A DNA stretch of 64,000 nucleotides from Pseudomonas sp. SCA2728.1_7 (GCF_018138145.1 NZ_CP073104.1:3906001-3970000), one strand, 5' to 3'. Counted from the first letter of the stretch, positions 7,857-16,403 are shown. Notes: generated from the sequence alone by a model not told the origin. Numbers and translations: made by a program.

Positions 7857-8666
7857 TTAATGAATCTTGAAATCGATGGGCACGCTGACCCAGCCGTCCT
7901 GGGCCACATCACCCTGCTTGGCCGGGACGAAACTCCAACGTTTCACGGCGTTCAGCGCCGCGTCGTCGAGCTGCTGCCGGCCGCTGCTTTTGGCTATCTG
8001 GATCTCACCCGGTTTGCCGCTGGCCAACACATGCACGCGCAGCAACACCGTGCCTTCCCAACCGCGACGCTGGGCCAGTGACGGGTATTCCGGTGCCGGG
8101 TTTTTCAGGTACGCGGCATTCGCTGAGGCCGGGGTTACCGGTGCCGGCGCGGGAGGTGCAGGTGGCGCTGGCGCTGCAACCGGGGCTGCCGGTTGTGGCG
8201 GCGCCGGTGGTTGCTTAACCGCTTTCGGTGCTGGTTTGGGTGCCTGTTTAACCACCGGTTTAGGTTTCGGAACGGGTTTGGGCGGCGGCGGTTTTACCGC
8301 GAGTTCGTCTTCCACGGGCGGTGGTGGTTCAACCACTGGCGCAGGTGGCGGCGGCTCGACTACCGGTGGCGCTGGCGGTGCCGGGCGCGAGAACTCGATG
8401 GTCATCGGCGGAATTTCCGGTGGCACGATCGGCAGCACTGGCGTCGGCTTCTGGCTGATCCAGTAGATCACCGCGCCATGCACCACCAGCGCGAGCACGC
8501 CGAGCAGAATTGTTTCGCGCCGACTCAGAATGCCCTTGGGCGCACGCTGCAAACGCAACTGCCCCAACGGCACACGATGCGGCCGGCCGAGATCGACCAA
8601 CTCGCCACCCGGCGTCTGACGCCACAGCAATTCCTCTGCGCTGGCGGCGGTCTGGACATTGCCCAT
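7857..8666 (-). CDS. tonB: TonB protein dedicated to the adjacent sulfate-ester receptor
   Basis: TonB energy transducer (269 aa). The start was placed at the ATG of MGNVQTAASAEELLW, which has AGGGAG seven bases upstream; the frame stays open further upstream without a ribosome site. Residues 1-50 are an unusually long cytoplasmic arm, a membrane helix spans 52-70, a Pro/Lys/Ala-rich periplasm-spanning region runs to about 195, and the C-terminal TonB domain follows (YPSLAQRRGWEGTVLLRVHV and the closing VSVPIDFKIH). First gene of tonB-exbB-exbD. A copy of the 40-bp Sft operator lies 221 bases upstream. Confidence 0.92.
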   Translation of the reverse strand: MGNVQTAASAEELLWRQTPGGELVDLGRPHRVPLGQLRLQRAPKGILSRRETILLGVLALVVHGAVIYWISQKPTPVLPIVPPEIPPMTIEFSRPAPPAPPVVEPPPPAPVVEPPPPVEDELAVKPPPPKPVPKPKPVVKQAPKPAPKAVKQPPAPPQPAAPVAAPAPPAPPAPAPVTPASANAAYLKNPAPEYPSLAQRRGWEGTVLLRVHVLASGKPGEIQIAKSSGRQQLDDAALNAVKRWSFVPAKQGDVAQDGWVSVPIDFKIH

Positions 8667-8886
8667 TGATTCACTCCCTGCGGTCTTTTTGCGTTCTCTA
8701 CAAAAACTGCCGATCAACCGTTTTGTTGAATCCCCCACGGCGAATCGATGGGTGAATCATTGGGCTTGACGCTTATCTCCGAAAGTAATCTTTAACGTTA
8801 TGCATAGGTCTTTATGGAATATAAAAATTGATCAATTCTGCCAAAGCCACGCGCCACGCGGGCTGCAGCGATGCGTGAAAAAGAGC

Positions 8887-8926
8887 ATGCTTTTCAGGCA
8901 TTGAAAGTATTCATGCAACGCATCAA
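8887..8926 (-). promoter_or_regulatory. Sft-type 40-bp operator, copy 1 (upstream of tonB)
   Basis: Read on the minus strand: TTGATGCGTT, six bases, ATACTTT, CAATG, five bases, AAAGCAT. It aligns without gaps to the copies at 13421, 14490 and 19660 and keeps the 31-bp distance between the two TGC cores. It is the weakest of the four copies. It lies in the 379-base gap 8667-9045, which holds no gene. Confidence 0.6.
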
Positions 8927-8997
8927 ATTCGCCTGACCCGGTTTTGCAGGACGACTAATACCAAGTAGATAATTGATTATTATTTTCCAGAAACAGC

Positions 8998-9032
8998 AAA
9001 AAGGCCGGGCACTTTCGTGCACCGGCCTTTTT
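8998..9032. terminator. Strong terminator hairpin after the 108-residue gene
   Basis: AAAAAGGCCGG and GCAC pair with GTGC and CCGGCCTTTTT around a TTTC loop, giving a 15-bp stem with A and T runs on either side. It lies 13 bases beyond the stop of the leftward gene at 9046. Confidence 0.85.
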
Positions 9033-9045
9033 GTTTAATCAACTG

Positions 9046-9372
9046 TTATTGCTTGAGGAACTCCCCTGCCAGGCCAACAACATCACCGTCAAAGTTGGTG
9101 CGCGAGCCAACCGCACGAACTTTCGAGTAATTGTGATCCGGCGAGAACAATGTCCAGGACTGATAGCCTGTGCCTTCATTCAACGCCGCGAACGTGATGA
9201 TCGTAGGCTGCCCGGTGCTGTTCTGGAAATGGTAGTGACCATAAGCGATGTCGTAATTCACGCCATTCTGGCTGAATTTTCCGCTGAAGGTGCCGTTGGA
9301 ATCGTTGCCATCGGTAATCGTCAGTTTGGCGCCAGCGTTAGCGTTTACATAATTGCCATTAATGCTCGACAT
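9046..9372 (-). CDS. 108-residue Met/Cys-free protein, possible avidin-like beta-barrel
   Basis: No confident family. The protein starts MSSINGNYVNANAGAKLTI, has no signal peptide or membrane segment, and is rich in Asn, Gly, Ser, Thr and aromatic residues. Short beta-like stretches alternate with turns: AKLTITDG, GTFSGKFSQNG, YDIAYGHYHF, TIITFAAL, YQSWTLFS and a final VVGLAGEFLKQ. The order of Gly-rich turns, a central Trp and a closing Gly/Phe strand recalls avidin/streptavidin, but similarity is weak. It contains no Met except the initiator and no Cys, the signature of sulfur-starvation products. AAAGGAAAT precedes the ATG and a strong terminator follows. It lies 189 bases downstream of astA on the same strand, so it belongs to the sulfate-ester block. 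Confidence 0.8.
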   Translation of the reverse strand: MSSINGNYVNANAGAKLTITDGNDSNGTFSGKFSQNGVNYDIAYGHYHFQNSTGQPTIITFAALNEGTGYQSWTLFSPDHNYSKVRAVGSRTNFDGDVVGLAGEFLKQ

Positions 9373-9454
9373 AACGAGATTTCCTTTATCGTTGGATAAG
9401 TGTCTTCCGATGAGAGCAAGTTTCCTCCTGGAAACTCACGACAGTCAGGATGGT

Positions 9455-9475
9455 TGGACATTCAATTATTGTCCA
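9455..9475. promoter_or_regulatory. Inverted repeat upstream of the 108-residue gene
   Basis: TGGACA, nine bases, TGTCCA; 83 bases before the start codon. A second small palindrome (TTTCCTCCTGGAAA, 9421-9434) lies between. Either could be an operator. No regulator is suggested by sequence alone. Confidence 0.3.
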
Positions 9476-9561
9476 CGCGAGTTACTAACCAAATTGCAAT
9501 AAGCACTGTTCAACTCGCTCATAACTTATCGCCGTTCGTTCGAGCATTAATTCCAATTCCA

Positions 9562-10905
9562 CTAACGACTGGCATTGGTTTGCTGCACACCGACAACCGG
9601 GGCATTAACCGCCGTCTCGGAGCGTGGCGTACCCGTTGGCACCCAGTCATAACTCACAGGCAGTGCCCGATACACCCAGTTGCTGATCGCGTCGCTGCCT
9701 GGCGCCTTGCCGAGATAGGGGCTGACGTATTCCCAGACGTTTTCACCGCTGGCTGTCACTTGGAAAAACCGTCCATTCATACCTTCGTCGATCAGCGTGT
9801 TGCCGTTGGGCAAGCGCCGCGCACTGCTGATAAACGAGCTGTAAAACGCCCAGCCCGGCTGCTTCGAATTTGCCGCGCTGTACTGCCAGACGATTTCGTT
9901 TTTCACCGGGTCGATTTCCAATACCCGCGAACCGGAAATCAGTCCAAGGGCGACGTTCGGGTAACCCGCCGAACCCTGGTTATCGAACACCAGTACGTTG
10001 CCGGCTCCAGGCAATCCGGCCGGAATGATGTGCGCATCATGCTGACCGACAAACTGATCCACCGGACGCGGCAATTTCTGCGCGGTTTTCGGGTTGATCA
10101 GCGGCAAATTCGGGCCAAGACGCCAGACCACTTTGCCGCTGTTTTTATCGATGATCGCGATGAAGTTCGCGTTGCGTGAATCGATCAGCAGATTGTCCGG
10201 ATTGAAGCGCTTGTCACCGGCATCGAACCACTTGTTCGGCCCGACCAGACTGAGGTTGTTGATGTGCAGGTAGTCCGGATTCTCACTGGCACGGACCAGC
10301 TTCAACTGCTCGGCGGTGAAGCCGAATTCATTGAGATGCTCCGAGGCCAGCCACTGCCATTTCACCGCGCCGTCGGGGCTGACTTCATAGATCGCATCGT
10401 CGATCACCTCGGGCACTTTGAAGCCTTTGACCTTGTGCACCTTGTTCGCCAGCACCACGGTGTTGCCGTTGCTCAAACGGCGCTGATCATGGTGCTGTTG
10501 CGCCGCGCCACCGGGCGCCTTGTCGCCCCACTGCCAGACGACTTTGCCGCTCCAGTCCAGCTCGCCGACGCTCTGATTGCCCAGACCATTGCCGGCCGAA
10601 CCGAGTTTTCCGGGATCCTTGTCACTCAGTTGCAGCAACACATGCCCGCGCTCGCCGCCGACCAGTTTTGGATCGATGATCGCTGACGGGAAACCTGCCT
10701 GTGGCCAGGTTTTCACCTCGTTGCCGTTCATGTCGATCAAGTGCGTCTGTTTGTCGGCGCCGCTGAAAATCACGTACTGGTTGAACGCCTTGTTCGGGTC
10801 GTAACGGGTGACACCCGTCGGGTAAACACTCGGTGCGGCGAAGGCGCCGGCACTGAGCACTGCGCCGGACAGCAACACCGGCAAAGCGGTTTTGATACGC
10901 AACAT
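9562..10905 (-). CDS. astA: Aryl-sulfate sulfotransferase
   Basis: Periplasmic arylsulfotransferase family protein (447 aa), which transfers the sulfuryl group from one aryl sulfate to another phenol without PAPS. The signal peptide is MLRIKTALPVLLSGAVLSAG through AFA. The propeller-type ASST repeats are visible (HLIDMNGNEVKTW, VGELDWSGKVVWQWGD, YEVSPDGAVKWQW, IDKNSGKVVWRLGP, LEIDPVKNEIVWQY). Likely active-site His residues lie in QQHHDQRRL and GQHDAHIIPAG. It has no Cys and only two internal Met. It starts 24 bases after the sftP stop with AAGGAG as ribosome site, so sftP-astA is one unit, as described for P. putida S-313. The gene name rests on family and context. Confidence 0.87.
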   Translation of the reverse strand: MLRIKTALPVLLSGAVLSAGAFAAPSVYPTGVTRYDPNKAFNQYVIFSGADKQTHLIDMNGNEVKTWPQAGFPSAIIDPKLVGGERGHVLLQLSDKDPGKLGSAGNGLGNQSVGELDWSGKVVWQWGDKAPGGAAQQHHDQRRLSNGNTVVLANKVHKVKGFKVPEVIDDAIYEVSPDGAVKWQWLASEHLNEFGFTAEQLKLVRASENPDYLHINNLSLVGPNKWFDAGDKRFNPDNLLIDSRNANFIAIIDKNSGKVVWRLGPNLPLINPKTAQKLPRPVDQFVGQHDAHIIPAGLPGAGNVLVFDNQGSAGYPNVALGLISGSRVLEIDPVKNEIVWQYSAANSKQPGWAFYSSFISSARRLPNGNTLIDEGMNGRFFQVTASGENVWEYVSPYLGKAPGSDAISNWVYRALPVSYDWVPTGTPRSETAVNAPVVGVQQTNASR

Positions 10906-10928
10906 GATGCAGCTCCTTGAGTGACGAA

Positions 10929-13289
10929 TCAGAAGTCGTAGCGACCGGTGACGCCCAACGTGCGCGGCGTGCCGAGCAAGCCTTCATAGCCGCCATTGCC
11001 GCCCGTCCACAGGGTTGTGTAATAGGTTTTGTCGAAAGCGTTTTTCAGCCACAGCGACACGTCCCACTGGCCCTGATTGAAGTCGCCACGCAGGCCGGTG
11101 GAGAAGTTGACCACGGCGTAACTCGGGATCTGGCCGTAGTCGGAATCCTCGACCGTACCGACGGCTTTGGAGCGGAACGCATAGCTGGCGGTGACGTAAG
11201 GTTCGAAGCCGTTATCCAGATTCCATTTGTATTCGCCGTTGGCGTTGCCGATCCATTTCGAGGCGCCGACCACTTGATGGCCGCTAAGGTCGCAAGACGC
11301 TGGAGCACCCGGCGCCTGACTGACTTCCGGCGGGCACGGGGCATCTTTGTACGAGAGGTAACTGACGTCGTTGTAGGAGCCGTTGATGTTCAGAGTCAGG
11401 CCGCGCAACGGGATCACCGTACTTTCGAACTCGACGCCGCGCGAACGCACGGAGCCGGCGTTGGTCAGGTATTGCACGCGGTTTTCCGCGTCGTAGGCGT
11501 TGGTCTGGTAGGCGTTGACCTGGGTCCAGAAGACGTTGGCGTTGAGTTGCAGACGGTGATCCCACAGCGTGCTCTTGAAGCCGAGTTCGGCGTTGTTCGC
11601 GCGTTCAGTGCCGATCAGTAGCGAATCGGCGCCGGCCACCGGCGCAGAACCGACGGCGAGGTTAACCCCGCCGGATTTCTCGCCGTGGGACAATGTTGCA
11701 TAACCCAATACATCATCGGTGATGCGATAGCTGAGGTTGAGCAGCCCGGAGGGACTGGAGCTGTACTGATTCAAATCGCCGGAATCGTAAGCGCCGGCAC
11801 GACCACGTCGTGCGGTGGCCGCCGCGCCTGTTACAGCAGCGCCACCAATCGGCGCATCCCTCGTGACCCAAGCGGATTTTTCTTCATAAGTGCCACGCAC
11901 CCCGGCGGTGAAATCCAGGCGTTCGCTGAGGTGCCATGTGCCTTGGGCGAACAGCGCAAAACTGTCGGTCTTGATATGGCCGTTGCCAATGCTGGTGACG
12001 TTGGCCAGCGCACCGCGCGCGGTGCCATTCCAGATATCGGCTTGCGGGCCGTAATAAGCGAAGGATTTATTGTCCAGATCCGAACCGAAGTAGTAGGCGC
12101 CGACGACGTAATCGAAGAACTCGCCCTTGGGCGAGGCCAGGCGAAATTCCTGCGAGTACTGTTTATCTTCCACCGACACCCCGGCGTTGTAGCTCGCCGG
12201 CACGTTGAGGCCGTCGTCGTTGCGCGGGGTGAAATTCCAGAAGCGATAGGAGCTGATCGAGGTCAGCGTGAAATCGCTCGGAAGCGTCCAGTTAGCCTCC
12301 ACCGAGGTGCCACCCTGATGCACGGTGACATGCTGGTCGTTGTCCAGATTGACCTTGCGGTGCGAACCGTTGACCAACGTTGCCCCGGCCGCGTTGGCGC
12401 GCGACTGGTACAGGTTGACGCCGTTGATGGTCGGCCCGGTGTTGTAGAGCACACGGGTGCCCGCGCTGGAATCCTCTTCGTTGTAGTCGCCGATCCAGCG
12501 CAGGTTGAAATCTTCGTTGGGCTTGAACAGCAGTTGCGCGCGGAAGCCCTCGCGCGAGCCGCCATTCAAATCATGGCCGTCGTATTCGTTTTTGATGTCG
12601 CCGTCGCTACGGGTGCGGTAGGCCGAAAAACGCCCGGCCAGTTGATCGTTGAGCGGGCCGGAAATCGTGCCCTTGGTCTGGAAATAACCGTCCTCGCCGA
12701 CCGAGGTTTCTATGCTGCGTTCAGGGGTGAAGCTTGGCGCGCGGGTGCTGATGTTGATCACCCCAGCGGTGGTGTTTTTGCCGAACAGGGTGCCCTGCGG
12801 CCCACGCAAGACTTCGAGCTGTTCGATGTCCATCAAGTCAAACACCGCCATCCCCGGACGGCCCAGATAAACGTTATCGATGTACAAGCCAACGCTGCCT
12901 TCCAGGCCATCGCTGGCCGGGTTATTACCGAGGCCGCGGATCGACACGCTGGACTGGCGTGCGTGCATGTAGGCGACGTTGACGCTGGGCACCAATTGCT
13001 GCAAATCCTGAATCCGGTAGACCCGCTGCGTCTCCAGATTCTGCCCGCTGACCACGCTCATTGGCGTCGGTACATCCTGCGAACTTTCCTCGCGGCGGCG
13101 GGTGGTGACGGTCACGGTTTCCAGTTGCGAACTGTTGGCGGCAGGCTTGCCAGCCGGCACTGGCGCCGGGGTTTCAGAATCGGCGGCGTAGCCGTGAGTC
13201 CAGCTCGCGCTCCCTGCCAGCAACAGGGCCAGAGGCAGGCGTTTCAGCCGTCGTGGCGTTAGGGGTGACGCAAGGTTCAACGGACTCAT
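10929..13289 (-). CDS. sftP: TonB-dependent outer-membrane receptor for sulfate esters
   Basis: Outer-membrane TonB-dependent receptor (786 aa). The start was set at the ATG of MSPLNLASPLTPRRLKRL because AGGAG stands eight bases before it; the longer frame to 13322 lacks this. The signal peptide ends near HGYAA. The TonB box is probably LETVTVTTRRREES. The plug follows (SVSIRGLGNNP, LEVLRGPQGTLFGKNTTAGVINI), then a barrel of about 22 strands ending in GVTGRYDF with a terminal Phe. Very few sulfur residues for its size. It is divergent from the LysR gene, with a copy of the 40-bp operator between them. Context and resemblance to the P. putida sft locus suggest sulfate-ester uptake. Confidence 0.88.
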   Translation of the reverse strand: MSPLNLASPLTPRRLKRLPLALLLAGSASWTHGYAADSETPAPVPAGKPAANSSQLETVTVTTRRREESSQDVPTPMSVVSGQNLETQRVYRIQDLQQLVPSVNVAYMHARQSSVSIRGLGNNPASDGLEGSVGLYIDNVYLGRPGMAVFDLMDIEQLEVLRGPQGTLFGKNTTAGVINISTRAPSFTPERSIETSVGEDGYFQTKGTISGPLNDQLAGRFSAYRTRSDGDIKNEYDGHDLNGGSREGFRAQLLFKPNEDFNLRWIGDYNEEDSSAGTRVLYNTGPTINGVNLYQSRANAAGATLVNGSHRKVNLDNDQHVTVHQGGTSVEANWTLPSDFTLTSISSYRFWNFTPRNDDGLNVPASYNAGVSVEDKQYSQEFRLASPKGEFFDYVVGAYYFGSDLDNKSFAYYGPQADIWNGTARGALANVTSIGNGHIKTDSFALFAQGTWHLSERLDFTAGVRGTYEEKSAWVTRDAPIGGAAVTGAAATARRGRAGAYDSGDLNQYSSSPSGLLNLSYRITDDVLGYATLSHGEKSGGVNLAVGSAPVAGADSLLIGTERANNAELGFKSTLWDHRLQLNANVFWTQVNAYQTNAYDAENRVQYLTNAGSVRSRGVEFESTVIPLRGLTLNINGSYNDVSYLSYKDAPCPPEVSQAPGAPASCDLSGHQVVGASKWIGNANGEYKWNLDNGFEPYVTASYAFRSKAVGTVEDSDYGQIPSYAVVNFSTGLRGDFNQGQWDVSLWLKNAFDKTYYTTLWTGGNGGYEGLLGTPRTLGVTGRYDF

Positions 13290-13420
13290 GGCGCGGCTCC
13301 TGGTCAAAAAACACACAGACATCTTTAGCGCTGCATATTCTTTTAAGTTATTTATTTATGTGTTTACAGATATTTACTGCATAAGAGATTGCCTTTATAA
13401 GGAGTCGACCTAATGCATAT

Positions 13421-13460
13421 CCAATGCATTTCCCGGATATTTTTTATGTGAAAAATGCAT
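13421..13460 (+). promoter_or_regulatory. Sft-type 40-bp operator, copy 2 (sftP-sftR intergenic region)
   Basis: CCAATGCATT, six bases, ATATTTT, TTATG, five bases, AATGCAT. The second core covers the sftR start codon (13455), suggesting autoregulation. An extra ATGCAT lies one helical turn upstream at 13413. It aligns without gaps with 19660-19699 (minus strand). Confidence 0.75.
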
Positions 13461-14399
13461 ATCGACTTGCGCCAACTTCGTCACTTCATCGCCCTGGCTG
13501 AACAACGCAGCTTCGTCGCCGGCGCGCAGGCGGTGAACCTGTCGCAGTCAGCGTTCAGCCGCAGCATTCAGGCGCTGGAACACAGCGTCGGCTGTCAGTT
13601 GGTTGATCGCGGGCGCAAGGAATTACCGCCGACCAAACAGGGCCAGGTGCTGCTCGAGCACGCGCGGCGACTGGTCAGTGGCGCGCAGCAGATGGCCAAC
13701 GAGATCAGCCAGTTCAACGGGCTTGAGGCTGGGGAATTGCGCTTCGGTTGTGGGCCAGCGCCGGCGGCGGGTTTGATTCCTCGGGCGATTGGCTGCTTCA
13801 TCGGGCGCTATCCGAAAGCGCGGGTGCAGTTTCAGGTCGATGACTGGCAGAGTCTGAGCAAGCGGTTACTCAGCGAAGAGTTTGAATTTTTTGTCGCGGA
13901 CACTCGGCACTTCGAGGCAGATCCGGATTACCTGACCCACCGGTTGCGACCGCGCAAGTGGCATTTCTGCTGCCGTGCCGGCCACCCTTTGGCCGGGTTT
14001 GAGCGGGTCACGGCCGAGCAATTGATGAGCTATCCGCTGGCGGTGAGTATTCGTCCGCCGAACCTGCGCAAGGTCATTGTCGACCTCAGTGGGCGGCCGG
14101 ATTTCACGCCGAATGTGGAGTGTGAAAACAGCTCCAGTTTGCTCAGTGTGGTGCTGCGTTCAGATGCGATCGGGATTGTCGGGGCATATTCCGATGCACT
14201 GCATCAAGCGAAGGGTGAGTTGGTGTGTTTGCGCATTGAAGGGTTGGCGGATGATCTTGAGGAGTTGTACACGCGTTATGGGATTGTCAGCCGCGCGGGG
14301 TATCGGTTGTCGCCGTTGGCGGAGGCGATGATTGAGCAGATCAAGGCGATTGATGCGGTGGATGAGGAGGTGTGTTCGCTGGATAGACTTGCCGTCTGA
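13455..14399 (+). CDS. sftR: LysR-type regulator of sulfate-ester genes
   Basis: LysR-type transcription factor (314 aa). The N-terminal winged HTH covers about residues 3-62 (DLRQLRHFIALAEQRSFVAG, LSQSAFSRSIQALE). The effector domain follows, with the shared FGCGPAPA segment around 98-105. It resembles the second LysR protein at 17494 along its whole length. It is divergent from sftP, and an operator copy overlaps its start. In P. putida S-313, SftR controls sftP, astA, atsRBC and atsK, the same gene set as here. No clear ribosome site precedes the ATG. The effector is unknown; a sulfate ester or sulfate level is likely. Confidence 0.85.
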   Translation: MHIDLRQLRHFIALAEQRSFVAGAQAVNLSQSAFSRSIQALEHSVGCQLVDRGRKELPPTKQGQVLLEHARRLVSGAQQMANEISQFNGLEAGELRFGCGPAPAAGLIPRAIGCFIGRYPKARVQFQVDDWQSLSKRLLSEEFEFFVADTRHFEADPDYLTHRLRPRKWHFCCRAGHPLAGFERVTAEQLMSYPLAVSIRPPNLRKVIVDLSGRPDFTPNVECENSSSLLSVVLRSDAIGIVGAYSDALHQAKGELVCLRIEGLADDLEELYTRYGIVSRAGYRLSPLAEAMIEQIKAIDAVDEEVCSLDRLAV

Positions 14400-14405
14400 T
14401 CGACC

Positions 14406-14477
14406 GCTATCGCGAGCAGGCTCACTCCTACATTTGAAATGCATTCCCCTGTAGGAGTGAGCCTGCTCGCGATAGCG
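14406..14477. repeat. REP pair
   Basis: Inverted pair of GCTATCGCGAGCAGGCTCAC and TGTAGGAGTGAGCCTGCTCG arms around a short spacer. It lies directly after sftR and before the sulfatase operator. Confidence 0.9.
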
Positions 14478-14489
14478 CCAGTACAGCCA

Positions 14490-14529
14490 CCCATGCATTT
14501 CCTGCATAAAACCCATTCCCCAAATGCAC
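14490..14529 (+). promoter_or_regulatory. Sft-type 40-bp operator, copy 3 (upstream of the sulfatase)
   Basis: CCCATGCATT, TCCTGC, ATAAAAC, CCATT, five bases, AATGCAC. Core spacing is 31 bp as in the other copies. It ends 60 bases before the chosen start of the sulfatase, in the same orientation as the gene. Confidence 0.65.
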
Positions 14530-14589
14530 TTGCCGAACACCCCCGCCGAAAGCGAAAACCCTCGCCTGTCCTTCTGACCGGTGAACCCC

Positions 14590-16206
14590 ATGCCCACCCC
14601 GCCAAACCCCGTGCGCAACGTGCTGTACATCATGTGCGATCAACTGCGCCGCGATTACCTGTCCTGCTACGGCCATCCGCATCTGCATACACCCAACATC
14701 GATCGACTCGCTGCCGCCGGCGTACGTTTCAGCCACGCCTACACCCAAGGCACGATCTGCGGCCCGTCGCGGATGTCGGCTTACACCGGACGCTATGTCA
14801 GCAGCCATCAAGTCGCGTGGAACGCCGTGCCGTTGCCGCTGGAAGAACTGACCATCGGCGACTATCTGCGCCCGCACGGCATTCGTACCGCGCTGGTCGG
14901 CAAGACCCACGCCACGGCGAATGTCGATGCCTTGCAACGCCTGGCGATCAATCCCGAAAGCGAACAGGCCGAAATCCTCAACGAAGTCGGCTTCGAACCG
15001 TACATGCGCCATGACGGCATCTATCCCGACGACCCGCTGTTCGATGACAAACGCGAATCCGCGCCCTATACCCATTACCTGCGTGAACACGGCTTCGACG
15101 GCAAAAACCCCTGGCACGACTGGGCCAACGCCGCCGAAGGCGCCAATGGTGAAATCCTCAGCGGCTGGCAAATGCGTCATGCGAATTTGCCAGCACGAAT
15201 TCCCGAGCAGCACTCAGAGACTGTCTACACTACAAATCGAGCCATCGACTTCATCACCGAGCAAGGCGAGAAATCGTGGTGTTTACACCTTTCCTATATC
15301 AAACCGCACTGGCCCTACATCGTACCAGCGCCGTACCACGCCTTGTACAGTACGAAATCGATTCTTGAAGCGGTCCGCGCGACGCCCTCCGAAGCCAGCA
15401 AACACCCCGTATACACTGCCTTTCGCCAGCATGAGGAAAGCCTCAACTTTTCCCGCGATTCAGTACGATTGACTGTAATCCCTACGTACATGGGTCTGAT
15501 CAAGCAGGTGGATGATCAACTCGGACGGCTGTTCGATTTTCTGCAGAGCAACGGTCGCTGGGATGACACGTTGATCGTGTTCACCAGCGATCACGGCGAC
15601 TTCCTCGGTGACCACTGGTTAGGCGAGAAGGAGTTTTTGCTGGAGCAGGCGGTGGGCGTGCCGTTGATCGTGCGCGATCCTCGGGCGGCGGCGGATGTCA
15701 CGCGCGGAACGGTGGATGATCGACTGGCGGAAACCATTGATGCGTTGCCGACGTTTCTTCAGGCATTGGGATTGCCGGGGGCGGAGCATCGGCTTGAAGG
15801 GCGTTCGTTGATCCCGCTTCTGCACGGTGAACATCCGGACTGGCGCCGCTATGCGATCAGCGAATACGACTACGCCTTCCAAGCGCCGGCGCGTGAGCGT
15901 CTGGGCCAGCCGATTGATCGTTGCCGCATGACCATGGTGCGTAGCGAGCGCTGGAAATACCTGGCGTACGACGGCTTTCGGCCGCAGTTGTTTGACCTGT
16001 TGAATGATCCGCAGGAGTTGCGGGATTTGGGCGAGGATCCGGCGTATGCGGCGGTGCGCGAGGAGCATTCGGGGTATTTGTTTGAGTGGGTGCGCGGGTT
16101 GAAGCGACGGACGACGATCAGTCATCAGGAGATTGATTTGCGTGGGCAACGGTTTCGTTATGGAGAGCCGGAGTCCGAGAAGGTTGTTCAGATTGGTGTT
16201 TGGTAG
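14590..16206 (+). CDS. Type I sulfatase / phosphonate monoester hydrolase-like enzyme
   Basis: Cytoplasmic hydrolase (538 aa) of the alkaline-phosphatase superfamily. The nucleophile motif CGPSR at 57-61 (QGTICGPSRMSAYTGR) provides the Cys that a formylglycine-generating enzyme oxidises. The metal site is seen as IMCDQLRRDY near 14-23 and TSDHGDFLGDHWLGEKE near 335. Overall it lies between phosphonate monoester hydrolases and choline sulfatases, so it could act on alkyl sulfates, choline-O-sulfate-like compounds or phosphonate esters. The sulfate-ester context favours a sulfatase. ATG 14590 was chosen over an upstream GTG (14581); neither has a good ribosome site. No formylglycine-generating enzyme is encoded in this window. 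Confidence 0.85.
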   Translation: MPTPPNPVRNVLYIMCDQLRRDYLSCYGHPHLHTPNIDRLAAAGVRFSHAYTQGTICGPSRMSAYTGRYVSSHQVAWNAVPLPLEELTIGDYLRPHGIRTALVGKTHATANVDALQRLAINPESEQAEILNEVGFEPYMRHDGIYPDDPLFDDKRESAPYTHYLREHGFDGKNPWHDWANAAEGANGEILSGWQMRHANLPARIPEQHSETVYTTNRAIDFITEQGEKSWCLHLSYIKPHWPYIVPAPYHALYSTKSILEAVRATPSEASKHPVYTAFRQHEESLNFSRDSVRLTVIPTYMGLIKQVDDQLGRLFDFLQSNGRWDDTLIVFTSDHGDFLGDHWLGEKEFLLEQAVGVPLIVRDPRAAADVTRGTVDDRLAETIDALPTFLQALGLPGAEHRLEGRSLIPLLHGEHPDWRRYAISEYDYAFQAPARERLGQPIDRCRMTMVRSERWKYLAYDGFRPQLFDLLNDPQELRDLGEDPAYAAVREEHSGYLFEWVRGLKRRTTISHQEIDLRGQRFRYGEPESEKVVQIGVW

Positions 16207-16213
16207 CTTTAAG

Positions 16214-16395
16214 AGCCCCTCACCCTAACCCTCTCCCAGAGGGAGAGGGGACTGACCGAGTTGTTTTTTAGCTATACGCCGACCTGATTCTGCTTTGCCG
16301 AATCCAACATCGAACGGATTGTTCAGGTCGATGCATCCCGAAAGACAACTCGGTCGGCTCCCTCTCCCTCTGGGAAAGGGCTGGGGTGAGGGGCT
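16214..16395. repeat. Single copy of the CCCCTCACCCTAACCC palindromic element
   Basis: The left arm is GCCCCTCACCCTAACCCTCT and the inverted right arm AGGGCTGGGGTGAGGGGC. It sits between the convergent sulfatase and atsK genes and may act as a two-way terminator. Confidence 0.8.
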
Positions 16396-16403
16396 GTTGA
16401 TCT

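Noticed and set aside
8193..8669. Arg/Trp-rich 158-codon frame on the plus strand
   Set aside because: It mirrors the Pro-rich region of tonB and has no independent support.
11685..13262. 525-codon open frame on the plus strand
   Set aside because: It lies opposite sftP, whose product is a full TonB-dependent receptor. The composition is that of a shadow frame.
14581..14589. GTG start for the sulfatase three codons upstream of the ATG
   Set aside because: There is no better ribosome site for the GTG, and the ATG at 14590 gives a family-like N-terminus. The difference is only three residues.
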